Source of the DNA: Aequorivita sp.
Lineage (GTDB): Bacteria; Bacteroidota; Bacteroidia; Flavobacteriales; Flavobacteriaceae
Assembly (NCBI GenBank): GCA_030690315.1
Contig: JAUYGY010000036.1
Coordinates: forward strand, 186,001 to 250,000
Reading direction: 5' to 3'
Length of the DNA: 64,000 nt
In this document: positions 45,101 through 53,366 of the stretch, piece by piece
How positions within the stretch are numbered: position 1 is the stretch's first letter
Layout: the number at the start of each line of letters is the position of its first letter
Notes under the pieces: model-generated
What the model was told of the DNA's origin: nothing
The model's database searches: none
The model's input: only the letters and a program-made list of their open reading frames with translations
Position numbers and translations under genes: made by a program

Positions 45101-45877
45101 CGTTTTCATAAGGGAGCATTTTATTTGGCGAATGAATTTGATTTGGACATTCTTCCAGTTTTAATACACGGAAACAGTGAAGTGAACCCAAAAGGCAGCC
45201 CGATTATAAAGGATGGAAGTATTACGGTTGAAATTTTGCCGCGAATAAAATCTGAAGACAAATCCTTTGGGGAAAACCATACGCAGAAAGCAAAACAAAT
45301 TGGTGCATATTTTAAAAGTGAATTTGCGAAACTGCGCGAAAAGATTGAAGATCCGAAATATTTCCATAGAATTGTTTTGGAGGAATATCGCTACAAAGGC
45401 GATTCATTATATAGGAATGTAAAAAAGGATTTAAAGGAAAATGCGGAGATTTATTTTGAAATTATCCGCCAAGTTGAAAAAAGCGGAAGCATTGCCCATA
45501 TTTCTGATGATTTCGGGCAGCTCGATTTTCTTTTGGCGCTCGATGGGCCGGACCGAAAAATTTTCAGTTTCATTGAAAATGCCGAAACGCGTACCATACT
45601 TCAAAATAGTTATATCACCCAAAAATATGGAAGGCTTCATTTTACCGATTCTGTTTCAGAAACTTTACTTCCGACTGTTGAAACTTTGATTATTTCTTCA
45701 GAAAAAATGGCTTTGGAAGTGATTTCTAAATTGCCCATTATTTCTATAAAAACAATTGTTTTATTAAAAGAATGTGTTTCTTCGCAAACCGAAAATATTA
45801 GTACCTTAGGCTATCAAAACGTGTACGGAAATTCTAATATTAGTATCTTTAAACCATCGGGAAACCCAACAAAATGA
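42179..45877 (+). CDS. MMPL-type exporter fused to an acyltransferase and a methyltransferase-like tail
   Basis: A 1232-residue protein; ATG 42179 overlaps the GT2 stop by 8 bases. Residues 1-800 form an MMPL (RND-like) transporter with the usual two sets of hydrophobic segments (first pair around 20-40 and 275-430, second pair around 670-850). Then an acyltransferase domain: NHTSFLDILAVG (HX4D) and FPEGTRSES, the PlsC motifs. The last ~150 residues (RYKGDSLYRNVKKDL, GSIAHISDDFGQLDFLLAL, RKIFSFIENAETR) resemble a class I methyltransferase that has lost its glycine loop. Export and acyl transfer of the finished pigment at the inner membrane is the inferred role. Confidence 0.88.
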   Translation: MGNWFFKAYHFLLKNRIACAFALMLLVFGLTFLVSKIRFEEDISKLIPINSENEDFQKVLKTVNFTDKIIVTIRRNDSIEADQLTQYATEFVDSLQAHSGKYVKYIRGKVNDEDLLRTMGFVYENLPLFFDKDDYFTIAGKLQKDSISAITEANYRTLISPSGIISKDIILKDPLGLSFIALKKLRQLGVSDDFFLKDGFLVSKDEKNILLFITPKFSSSETAENSKFAEQLYTLQSTLDQKYSGKVSSEYFGAALIAVANAKQIKNDIQFTVGIAFTLLIVIFIFFYRKLYVPVILFIPTIFGGLLAVALLYLIREEISAISLGIGSVLLGVTLDYSLHILTHIRNNETLESLYKDVTEPILMSSLTTALAFLCLLFLDSQALQDLGILAAVSVMGASIFALFFIPLVYKNPLTRKQQINVLDKVADYPFHKNKWMLIGLGLVLIVSIFTYQRVEFNKDISKLNYEPSEIKAAMQHLDELTDISSKSVYLATYGKSVEGTLQLNDSIHGTLELLKEEGKISSFSSIGALVHSQRDQRKKIAQWEQFWNTGRKDSIEINLIESGAEKGFKPTTFNQFYDFLDTDFHTLKPEDYQQIPSMLLEDYITTEADFTTITTLIKLNNENASAIKSVFKEIPNTIVIDRQEMNETFLGNLKNDFNSLIGFCLIAVLFILFLFFRSFSLTLVTAVPIFITWFLTLGIMGLFHIQFNIFNIIISTFIFGLGVDYSIFMTKGLLKEVRTGEKVMATHKTSIMLSVLTTILGVGVLIFAKHPALYSISIVSIIGIFSAMFTAFTVQPLLFKLFIGSRTKRPITPRMFLHSLVSFGYFGLGGICLSIYSSTLMPILPISKKIKMGWFHKVIAKFMKSVLYTNPFVKKKVINNNGEDFSKPAVIIANHTSFLDILAVGMLHPKICFLVNDWVYNSPVFGKAVQRADFYPVSSGIENSLEPLKKKIKQGYSLMAFPEGTRSESNKIRRFHKGAFYLANEFDLDILPVLIHGNSEVNPKGSPIIKDGSITVEILPRIKSEDKSFGENHTQKAKQIGAYFKSEFAKLREKIEDPKYFHRIVLEEYRYKGDSLYRNVKKDLKENAEIYFEIIRQVEKSGSIAHISDDFGQLDFLLALDGPDRKIFSFIENAETRTILQNSYITQKYGRLHFTDSVSETLLPTVETLIISSEKMALEVISKLPIISIKTIVLLKECVSSQTENISTLGYQNVYGNSNISIFKPSGNPTK

Positions 45878-47412
45878 GTGAGAAATATGATGTAGTAATC
45901 ATCGGTAGCGGTCTAGGCGGGCTCGTGTCGGCGATTATTATGGCCAGGGAAGGTTACAGTGTTTGTGTGCTCGAAAAAAACCAGCAGTTTGGCGGCAATC
46001 TGCAAACTTTTGTGCGGGACAAAACTATTTTTGACACTGGTGTTCATTACATTGGCGGCCTTTCTGAAGGGCAAAATTTGTACAGATATTTTAAGTATTT
46101 GGATATTTTGGACGACATCACCCTTAAAAAAATGGATGAGGATGGTTTTGACAGAATCACTTTTGACAATGACCCAAAGGAATACAGGCACGCACAGGGG
46201 TACGAAAATTTCAAAAAAACACTACTCGAAGAATTTCCCGAGGAAGAAAAAGCCATTGATGCCTACTGCCAAAAAATGCAGGATACCTGCAGTTTTTTTC
46301 CGCTTTACGGGTTAAAGCTTGGAAAACCTTATTACGAAAACACATCACTTTTTGAAGTAAAAGCAAAGGAGTTTATAGATTCAATAACCGAAAACGAAAA
46401 GCTGCGCGCCGTTATGGGAGGCAGTAATTTACTTTATGCGGGTGAAGGTGAACGTACGCCATTTTATATGCACGCGCTTTCGGTAAACTCATACATTGAA
46501 AGTTCTTATCGTTGCATAAATGGTGGAAGCCAGATAACCAAAGCCTTGCTGGCCAGGCTTCGTGAAAAGGGCGGAAAAGCTTATAAACGCCAAGAAGTAA
46601 CAAAATTTGAAACTGAAAACGGAGTTGTGACGGCAGTAAAAACTGCAGACGGGAAAACTATTTACGGCGATATTTTTATCTCAAACGTAGACCCTAAGAT
46701 GACACTTGAGATGATTGGGCACGAAAATTTCAGAAAATCATACACCAGCCGCATCGAAAATATTGAAAGTACGGTTGCAGCTTTCAGTCTATATTTAGTT
46801 CTAAAGCCAAATAGCTTTAAATATTTGAACTATAATTATTACCATTTTAAAGATTATCGCAGTATTTGGGACGTCCATAATTACACCCAAGAAAGTTGGC
46901 CCGAGGGTTATATGCTTTCTATGGGAATTAAAAAGGATAAAGAGGAATATGGCGATAATATTACGGTGATGACCTATATGCACTTTGATGAAGTGAAAGC
47001 GTGGGCAAACACCTTTAACACAGCCGCGAAAAAAAACGAGAGAGGTCAAACTTATGAGGAATTTAAAGCCCATAAATCTGAGGTAATTATAAAAGAACTG
47101 GAGAAAAAATTTCCTAATCTTCGCGCTTGTATTGAAGCCGTTTATTCGTCCACGCCTTTGTCCTATCGCGATTATATTGGTTGCAATAAAGGTTCAATGT
47201 ACGGTTATGTGAAGGATGCAAACAATCCGCTGAAGTCATTTGTTTCGCCACGCACCAAAATCAAAAATCTATATTTTACAGGGCAAAGTTTAAATATGCA
47301 CGGCATTTTGGGCGTTACAATTAGTGGCGTGGTAACCTGTTCGGAAATTTTAGGGGGCGAATATTTGTTGAACAAAATTTTGGAAGCAACAAAAAAAGAA
47401 GAAATCATATAA
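45874..47412 (+). CDS. FAD-dependent oxidoreductase of the phytoene desaturase/retinol saturase type
   Basis: A 512-residue flavoprotein. GSGLGGLVSAIIMAREG at residues 11-27 is the FAD motif, with the CrtI-like downstream block LEKNQQFGGN. C-terminal FTGQSLNMHGILGVTISG is the second flavin contact and typical of CrtI/retinol saturase. Such an enzyme could saturate or desaturate a polyene bond; in flexirubin loci its role is not settled. ATGA overlap with the MMPL fusion. Confidence 0.9.
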   Translation: MSEKYDVVIIGSGLGGLVSAIIMAREGYSVCVLEKNQQFGGNLQTFVRDKTIFDTGVHYIGGLSEGQNLYRYFKYLDILDDITLKKMDEDGFDRITFDNDPKEYRHAQGYENFKKTLLEEFPEEEKAIDAYCQKMQDTCSFFPLYGLKLGKPYYENTSLFEVKAKEFIDSITENEKLRAVMGGSNLLYAGEGERTPFYMHALSVNSYIESSYRCINGGSQITKALLARLREKGGKAYKRQEVTKFETENGVVTAVKTADGKTIYGDIFISNVDPKMTLEMIGHENFRKSYTSRIENIESTVAAFSLYLVLKPNSFKYLNYNYYHFKDYRSIWDVHNYTQESWPEGYMLSMGIKKDKEEYGDNITVMTYMHFDEVKAWANTFNTAAKKNERGQTYEEFKAHKSEVIIKELEKKFPNLRACIEAVYSSTPLSYRDYIGCNKGSMYGYVKDANNPLKSFVSPRTKIKNLYFTGQSLNMHGILGVTISGVVTCSEILGGEYLLNKILEATKKEEII

Positions 47413-47424
47413 TGCTTTTGAAAA

Positions 47425-48306
47425 ATGGGACATATTAAAACAACGCCTATTGAACGGGTCCGGAATATTTCAAAAAAAGATTTCATCAACAATTATTATA
47501 AGCCTCAAAAGCCTGTTCTTATTGAAGGTTTGACGCAAAACTGGGAAGCTTTCCAGAAATGGAATTTAGATTATATTCAGAAGCACGCTGGCGACCAGAT
47601 TGTTCCACTTTACAACAATGAGCCCACCAAAGGCAAACAGAATTCCGCCGAGCCAGCCACCAAAATGAAAATGGCAGATTATATTGAATTGATAAAAACA
47701 CAACCCACGGACCTGCGTATTTTCTTTTATGATCTAAAAGTGAAACTGCCCGAACTGTTGAAGGATTTTGAATATCCGGATATTGGAATGAAATTTTTCA
47801 AACGTCTTCCCGTACTTTTCTTCGGGGGCGAAGGTTCCAAAGTTTTGCCGCATTATGACATGGACTTGGCAGATTTGGTGCATTTTCATTTCCATGGAAC
47901 TAAAAGCGTAATACTTTTTTCACCCGAACAAACAAAGTATTTGTACAAAATTCCTTTCGCCGTACACAATTTGGAAAGCATAGATTTGGACAATCCCGAT
48001 TTTAAAAAATATCCCGCGCTTCAGTATTTGGAAGGATTGCAAGCCACAATGAAACATGGCGATGCGCTTTATATGCCCAGCGGTTATTGGCATTACATAA
48101 AATATTTGGACGGTGGTTTTTCAATGACGCTTCGTGCTTTTCCGCGGCATCTTGGCCGTTTGGGGAATATGCTCTATAATGTGTTTTTTATGCGGAATTT
48201 TGAAAACGTAATGAGGAAAACATGGGGGCAAAAATGGATTGATTACAAAGAAAACCGAACCCTTACGAACACTAACAGACGGGTAAAGAGGTTGAAAAAA
48301 GTTTAA
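47425..48306 (+). CDS. Cupin-like (JmjC-type) protein
   Basis: A 293-residue protein. RPKPVLIEG-like N-terminus (KPQKPVLIEGLTQNW) and HYDMDLADLVHFHFHG (HxD metal pair) with a later WHYIKYLDGG His are the cupin_8/JmjC-type 2-oxoglutarate-Fe(II) oxygenase motifs, in the correct order. A hydroxylase of the polyene or its carrier is possible. It lies 12 bases after the FAD gene and 2 before the C45 lipoprotein. Confidence 0.88.
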   Translation: MGHIKTTPIERVRNISKKDFINNYYKPQKPVLIEGLTQNWEAFQKWNLDYIQKHAGDQIVPLYNNEPTKGKQNSAEPATKMKMADYIELIKTQPTDLRIFFYDLKVKLPELLKDFEYPDIGMKFFKRLPVLFFGGEGSKVLPHYDMDLADLVHFHFHGTKSVILFSPEQTKYLYKIPFAVHNLESIDLDNPDFKKYPALQYLEGLQATMKHGDALYMPSGYWHYIKYLDGGFSMTLRAFPRHLGRLGNMLYNVFFMRNFENVMRKTWGQKWIDYKENRTLTNTNRRVKRLKKV

Positions 48307-48308
48307 AA

Positions 48309-49970
48309 ATGAAGTATTTGGAACGGTTTTTTGGGCTTGCGGTTTTGATGATTTTTCTAAATTCCTGCGGTGTTTCAAAATCCATTCACAATCGGCCCGA
48401 CCTAAGTAACTATGATGCCTCAATTCCTCAAAAAATAAAAGTAAACGACTCCACATTTGTTGCCGGGAATAATTTTTTTCTAAAAAACAAACAAGGCCAG
48501 TGGGAACTTTATGTGGAAGGAAATCCGTTGCAAATTGGGAAAGTAACTGGAAGTTTAACCCAGGATTTAATGCAAAAACAAGAAGCTATTTTTTTCAATA
48601 AAGTGGAAGATTTGGTGCCATCAAAGACGCAACAATATTTACTTCGAAAATTTCTGGCGTGGTACAACCGAAAAATGTATTTGCACATTCCCGAGGAATA
48701 CAAAGCAGAAATTAATGGGCTTTCACAATTTTCATCTTCAAATTTCAGTGAAATAGCTGAACCGTATGTGCGTCTTTTGTACCTCCACGGCGCGCACGAT
48801 ATTGGTCACGCGCTTCAGGATTTAATGCTTGTGGGTTGTTCTTCGTTTGCAGCATGGGGCGAAAAAACTGTTGATGGCGAATTGCTAATTGGAAGAAATT
48901 TCGACTTTTACGCGGGCGACGAATTTGCAAAGGAAAAAATACTCGCTTTTGTAAATCCTTCCGAAGGACACAAATTTATGTCCGTCACTTGGGGCGGAAT
49001 GATGGGCGTGGTTTCGGGGTTGAACGATCAAGGTTTGACGGTAACAATAAATGCCGGAAAGTCTGAAATCCCACTGGGCGCAAAAACACCGATTTCCATA
49101 GTAACACGTGAAATATTGCAATATGCTTCAACTATTGAGGAAGCGATTGCAATTGCAAAAAAACGCGAAGTATTTGTTTCCGAAGCTATTTTTGTGGGCA
49201 GCGCAAAAGATAAAAAAGCCGCGATTATTGAAGTTGCTCCGGATAATTTCGGTGTTTATGAAGTTAAAAATACCGATGAACTTATTTGTAGCAACCATTT
49301 TCAAAGTGAGGCCTATAAAAACGATGGACGCAATTTGAAGTGGATTGCAGAAAGCCACTCCATGTATCGATTTGAACGGATGGAAGAATTGATTTCCGAA
49401 GAAAATAAACTGGATGTTCCCGAGGCTATTTCCATTCTTCGGAATAAAAAGGGATTGGATGATAAAGAAATTGGTTTCGGGAACGAAAAGGCACTAAACC
49501 AGCTTTTGGCGCATCATGGCATCGTGTTCAAACCGGAGAGCAGAAAGGTTTGGATTTCTTCAAATCCGTATCAGTTAGGGGAATTTGTGGAGTATGATTT
49601 GGATGAAATTTTTAAAAATAGGGAAGGAAATCCTGCTACAGAAACCATTTCAAATTCAAAAGGAAATATTTCCGAAGATCCTTTTGTAAATTCCAAAGAA
49701 TATAAAAATTACGAAGAATACCGAATTTTGGAGCGGGAAGTGGAAGCGGCAATTGAAAATGGGGGGATTATTTCCGAAGAAAAACTTTCCGCGATGCAAC
49801 AAAAAAATCCCGAATATTGGAAAGCTTATTATTTAACGGGAAAGTATTACTTTGAAAAAAATTATGATGCCGCTGCAAAACGTGCTTTCGAAATAGCTTT
49901 AACCAAAGAAATAACTACCGTGCCCGATAAAGAGAGGATTGAAAAATATCTTCAAAAACTGAATAAATAA
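48309..49970 (+). CDS. C45-type acyltransferase/peptidase lipoprotein
   Basis: A 553-residue protein. The lipobox FLNSC puts the lipid on Cys20. The N-terminal nucleophile hydrolase core follows: VGCSSFAAWGEKTVDGELLIGRNFDFY contains Cys177, the nucleophile of the acyl-coenzyme A:6-aminopenicillanate acyltransferase (C45) family, which must be freed by self-cleavage before it. TPR-like helices near the C-terminus. C45 enzymes hydrolyse or transfer amide-linked acyl groups. Outer-membrane or periplasmic location is implied by the lipid anchor. The next gene is preceded by an inverted repeat. Confidence 0.87.
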   Translation: MKYLERFFGLAVLMIFLNSCGVSKSIHNRPDLSNYDASIPQKIKVNDSTFVAGNNFFLKNKQGQWELYVEGNPLQIGKVTGSLTQDLMQKQEAIFFNKVEDLVPSKTQQYLLRKFLAWYNRKMYLHIPEEYKAEINGLSQFSSSNFSEIAEPYVRLLYLHGAHDIGHALQDLMLVGCSSFAAWGEKTVDGELLIGRNFDFYAGDEFAKEKILAFVNPSEGHKFMSVTWGGMMGVVSGLNDQGLTVTINAGKSEIPLGAKTPISIVTREILQYASTIEEAIAIAKKREVFVSEAIFVGSAKDKKAAIIEVAPDNFGVYEVKNTDELICSNHFQSEAYKNDGRNLKWIAESHSMYRFERMEELISEENKLDVPEAISILRNKKGLDDKEIGFGNEKALNQLLAHHGIVFKPESRKVWISSNPYQLGEFVEYDLDEIFKNREGNPATETISNSKGNISEDPFVNSKEYKNYEEYRILEREVEAAIENGGIISEEKLSAMQQKNPEYWKAYYLTGKYYFEKNYDAAAKRAFEIALTKEITTVPDKERIEKYLQKLNK

Positions 49971-50022
49971 CTCTGTGCCCTCACTGTTTCTGTGGTTTTA
50001 TTTTCACCACAAAGGCACAGAG
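49971..50022 (+). repeat. Inverted repeat before the AMP ligase gene
   Basis: CTCTGTGCC (49971-49979) pairs with GGCACAGAG (50014-50022), and TGTGGT (49991-49996) with ACCACA (50006-50011). It is a REP-like hairpin of a kind common between Bacteroidota genes and may also act as a transcriptional pause site. Confidence 0.5.
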
Positions 50023-50042
50023 AACACAAAGATAAACCCGCA

Positions 50043-51332
50043 ATGATTCCACAGATAGAAAAAGCATCTTCACTAGAAATAAAGAACTTTCAAGAAAAAA
50101 AACTGAAGGATCTGCTTCAATATTTAGAGCGTTACTCCCCATTTTACCAACGTTTTTTCCAAGAAAACGACATTCAGATTTCAGAAATGAAAACTTTGGA
50201 AGATATTCAGAATATTCCGGTGACAACCAAAGATCATCTTCAACAATTCAACAATGATTTTATCTGTGTTCCCAAATCGGAAATCATAGATTATGTAACT
50301 ACTTCGGGCACTTTGGGCGATCCGGTAACTTTTGCTTTGACCGATGCTGATTTGGAGCGTTTGGCTTACAATGAAGCAATTTCCTTCGGCTGTTGTGGGG
50401 TTGGCAAAGAAGATACTTTGCAATTGATGACAACGATGGACAGACGTTTTATGGCGGGATTGGCTTATTTTTTAGGCGCGCGAAAATTGGGTTCGGGAAT
50501 AATTCGTGTGGGTTCGGGGATTCCGGAGTTACAGTGGGATTCTATTTTAAAGTTTAAACCAACGTATTTAATTACGGTTCCTTCCTTTCTTTTAAAATTG
50601 ATTGAATATGCACAGCAACACGATATCGATTTAAAAAATACGAGCGTTAAAGCCGCAATTTGTATTGGCGAACCAATCCGCGAGCAGAATTTTTCATTGA
50701 ATATTTTAGCAAAAAAGATAAAAAAGGATTGGGATATCGAACTTTTTTCAACCTATGCCTCCACCGAAATGAGCACAGCTTTCAACGAATGTGAAATGCA
50801 CAACGGCGGCCACCATCACCCAGAATTAATTATCGCTGAAATTTTGGATGAAAACAATTTACCTGTTGCAGATGGAGAAGTGGGTGAGTTAACAATCACA
50901 ACTTTGGGAGTTGAAGCAATGCCGTTGCTGCGATTTAAAACTGGCGATATGGTTCAGGCCTATAATAAACCCTGTAAATGTGGAAGAAATACAATGCGTT
51001 TGGGTCCCGTGGTGGGTCGCAAAAAACAGATGATTAAATATAAGGGCACAACGCTTTATCCGCCCGCGATGTATAATATTTTGAATGACTTTTCGGGAAT
51101 TGATAGTTATGTAATTGAAATATTCCATAATGAATTGGGGACGGATGAAATACTGATTAAAATTGCTTCGGAAAACATTTCCGAAGAATTATTGCTGGAG
51201 ATAAAGGACCATTTTCGCGCAAAACTGCGTGTTGCACCGAAGATTGAATTTGCTTCTTCCGAAGAAATTGATTTGCTCCGTTTTCGGCCATTGAGCCGAA
51301 AACCAGTTGATTTGATTGATAGAAGAATATAA
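50043..51332 (+). CDS. Phenylacetate-CoA ligase family adenylating enzyme
   Basis: A 430-residue AMP-forming ligase. ATG 50043 is chosen over GTG 49992, which lies in the inverted repeat. YVTTSGTLGDPVTFALT is the P-loop-like motif, YASTEMSTAF an adenylate contact and LRFKTGDMV the hinge region. The family activates aryl acids to aryl-CoA or loads them on carriers. Here the coumarate made by the ammonia-lyase is the natural substrate for the starter ACP. It ends 2 bases before the convergent lipoprotein. Confidence 0.9.
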   Translation: MIPQIEKASSLEIKNFQEKKLKDLLQYLERYSPFYQRFFQENDIQISEMKTLEDIQNIPVTTKDHLQQFNNDFICVPKSEIIDYVTTSGTLGDPVTFALTDADLERLAYNEAISFGCCGVGKEDTLQLMTTMDRRFMAGLAYFLGARKLGSGIIRVGSGIPELQWDSILKFKPTYLITVPSFLLKLIEYAQQHDIDLKNTSVKAAICIGEPIREQNFSLNILAKKIKKDWDIELFSTYASTEMSTAFNECEMHNGGHHHPELIIAEILDENNLPVADGEVGELTITTLGVEAMPLLRFKTGDMVQAYNKPCKCGRNTMRLGPVVGRKKQMIKYKGTTLYPPAMYNILNDFSGIDSYVIEIFHNELGTDEILIKIASENISEELLLEIKDHFRAKLRVAPKIEFASSEEIDLLRFRPLSRKPVDLIDRRI

Positions 51333-51343
51333 CGCTATTCTTC
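51322..51343. terminator. Hairpin over two convergent stop codons
   Basis: GAAGAATA and TATTCTTC form an 8-bp stem with a 6-base loop covering the end of the ligase gene and the stop of the lipoprotein gene. It has no T tract, so a terminator role is uncertain. Confidence 0.3.
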
Positions 51344-51916
51344 AATGGAAATGCTTTCTTGCATGAGTTTCCAAGAGAATTTTTTTTCACTTTTTCTGTC
51401 CATATCAAACACAGAGTAATAACGTACTAACTGAGTACTGTCTTTAGGGTTATCCCTTATTGGGATTAACGTATCGGTCATATTGCTTTTATGGATATCA
51501 AAACGGTTTACCGGCTGTTTCCAGGCAGAGTCCTTCCAAACAAACAGATAATATTCATTAAAATTAGTATCCTTTAGTTTTGCATTCACCAATAAAACAT
51601 CAGTTTCAAAACTTTTAAGTTTCAAAATGTGCAGATTGGCGCCAATACTTTCAGGAATAGTAATATCTGGCAATTTATTATTTTGGAAACCAATAAGGGT
51701 TGTTTCGTTTAAAGGGTCATTTTTCTTTATAAAAGCATACAGAGAATCTTGATTTCCGAGAAAATCTGCTATTATAGCTCCTTCAGGTAGTTTGGGTTTT
51801 TCAGCTATAACACTGGATGGTTCTGCGATTTTTAAATCAGATTCTTGTTTGTAATCACGACCAAATTCCTTGCAATTGAGAAAAAGAAATACCATTGCCA
51901 GCAAGAAACATTTCAT
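51335..51916 (-). CDS. Predicted lipoprotein of unknown function
   Basis: A 193-residue protein with lipobox LFLNC at its N-terminus, followed by a low-complexity Lys/Glu/Pro linker. No family recognised. It starts at the base right after the universal stress protein stop, so they share a transcript. Confidence 0.82.
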   Translation of the reverse strand: MKCFLLAMVFLFLNCKEFGRDYKQESDLKIAEPSSVIAEKPKLPEGAIIADFLGNQDSLYAFIKKNDPLNETTLIGFQNNKLPDITIPESIGANLHILKLKSFETDVLLVNAKLKDTNFNEYYLFVWKDSAWKQPVNRFDIHKSNMTDTLIPIRDNPKDSTQLVRYYSVFDMDRKSEKKFSWKLMQESISIEE

Positions 51917-52735
51917 TTAAATCTTAAAGGTTATAACGGGCATATTGGCGTGGTTTACCATGTCTTCACTGATGCTTCCGTTAAAAAAATGGGAAATACC
52001 TTTGCGGCCGTGTGTTCCCATCCCAATCAATTGTGCATTAATATGTTGTGCGAAATTGAGGATTCCTTTTTCTACCGAAGTGTCATTGTAAATATTGAGG
52101 GTGTAATTATCAACACCCATTCCCCTCACAAAATGTTCCATAATATTTTGTCCTTGGGCAGAGGTTTTAAAATCTGCAGGCGTATTTACAAAGAGCAAGT
52201 GTATTTTGGCTCCTATTTTTGCGGCAAATTTTTGTGCATTATCGAATGCTCCGCGGCCTTCTTCGGAAAAGTCGGTGGCGAAAACAAAATCCTTAATTTT
52301 AAATTCCGGATGGTTGTTTTTAATTACAAGAACTGGGATTTTTGATGTGCGCACCACTTTTTCGGTATTACTGCCCACAAACATTTCCTTAAAACCACTC
52401 GCGCCGTTGGAGCCCATTACAATTAAATCTATATTGTTTTTCTTGCAGGCTTCCTCAATATCTTCATAGATTTCATTGTGGCCAATGGCTTCATTTAGAA
52501 CAACTCCTTCTAAATAATTATTTTTTCTTAGATCATTGAAACGTTTTTCAGCGAGTTTTATAAAAAACAATGACTCTGGAAGGCTTCCAGAATCTGTTGT
52601 AGCAAGGTGAAGCGGCATCTCCATGGAATGTAGCACATAGATTTCGCTTTTGTGTTTTTTGGAGAGTTTTATGGCAACTTTCAACGCATTTTCAGCTTGT
52701 TCGGAAAAATCTGTAGGGACGAGGATTCGATTCAT
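51917..52735 (-). CDS. Tandem universal stress protein
   Basis: A 273-residue protein; ATG 52735 (MNRILVPTDFSEQAENAL) is preferred over a start at 52795. Two UspA domains follow: the first has VMGSNGASGFKEMFVGSNTEKV, the second has GMGTHGRKGISHFFNGSISEDM, both matching the ATP-binding G-x2-G-x9-G-S/T pattern. Likely a cytoplasmic stress or nucleotide-sensing protein. The promoter lies between it and rimP. Confidence 0.93.
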   Translation of the reverse strand: MNRILVPTDFSEQAENALKVAIKLSKKHKSEIYVLHSMEMPLHLATTDSGSLPESLFFIKLAEKRFNDLRKNNYLEGVVLNEAIGHNEIYEDIEEACKKNNIDLIVMGSNGASGFKEMFVGSNTEKVVRTSKIPVLVIKNNHPEFKIKDFVFATDFSEEGRGAFDNAQKFAAKIGAKIHLLFVNTPADFKTSAQGQNIMEHFVRGMGVDNYTLNIYNDTSVEKGILNFAQHINAQLIGMGTHGRKGISHFFNGSISEDMVNHANMPVITFKI

Positions 52736-52775
52736 TTGTGATAACTTTTCAGGTTTTTTTGTTAGGATTAAAGTA

Positions 52776-52783
52776 CAAAAATA
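52776..52783 (-). promoter_or_regulatory. -7 promoter box of the stress protein gene
   Basis: On the minus strand TATTTTTG is an exact TAnnTTTG match, 40 bases before the chosen ATG. It supports the shorter start. Confidence 0.35.
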
Positions 52784-52823
52784 AATCGTTTGCACTTGGG
52801 TTTTATAATATTAAAAATTATAG

Positions 52824-52831
52824 TATATTTG
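52824..52831 (+). promoter_or_regulatory. -7 promoter box of rimP-nusA-infB
   Basis: TATATTTG is an exact TAnnTTTG match. The transcript would start about 52838 and cross the hairpin at 52857-52880 before the rimP ATG. Confidence 0.5.
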
Positions 52832-52856
52832 CACCGAATTTGATACGAAATTATCT

Positions 52857-52880
52857 GAGGGGACTAAAGTCCCCTCTTTT
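52857..52880 (+). terminator. Terminator-like hairpin in the rimP leader
   Basis: GAGGGGACT and AGTCCCCTC form a near-perfect stem with a tiny loop, followed by five T. It lies between the -7 box and the rimP start (52895), a layout typical of an attenuator. A related word fills the gap at 24840-24865, so it may also be a dispersed repeat. Confidence 0.55.
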
Positions 52881-52894
52881 TATAGCTTAAAATA

Positions 52895-53356
52895 ATGCGT
52901 GAAAAAGTAGCACAACTGCTGAAAAGTGCGCTCGAAGAAAACAAGTCACTGTTTTTGATTGACCTAAATATTTCTGAAGACAACCAAATTAGGGTCATCC
53001 TGGACGGCGATAAGGGCGTAACAGTAGAGGATTGTATGGCAATTAGCCGTGCAATTGAACACAATTTAGACAGAGAAGAATATGATTTTTCTTTGGAAGT
53101 GATGTCTTGCGGCGTTTCGGAACCGTTAACTTTACCGCGGCAGTATAAAAAGAATGTTGGTAGAAACCTAAAGGTGAAAACCAAGAAAGAGGAAAAAATT
53201 GAAGGCGAATTAGTAGCCGCAAACGATGAAAACTGTACCTTAACTTGGTCTGCGCGTGAGCCCAAACCCATTGGCAAAGGAAAAGTGACCGTTCAAAAAG
53301 AGGTAACAATACCTTATAAAGAGATTGTAGAAGCAAAAGTGATGATAACATTTTAA
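52895..53356 (+). CDS. rimP: Ribosome maturation factor RimP
   Basis: A 153-residue protein with the RimP N-domain ([38 protein letters not shown]) and the C-domain block [22 protein letters not shown]. It assists 30S subunit maturation. It lies ten bases upstream of nusA, the order found in many bacteria. Confidence 0.96.
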   Translation: MREKVAQLLKSALEENKSLFLIDLNISEDNQIRVILDGDKGVTVEDCMAISRAIEHNLDREEYDFSLEVMSCGVSEPLTLPRQYKKNVGRNLKVKTKKEEKIEGELVAANDENCTLTWSAREPKPIGKGKVTVQKEVTIPYKEIVEAKVMITF

Positions 53357-53366
53357 TTGGATTGAT

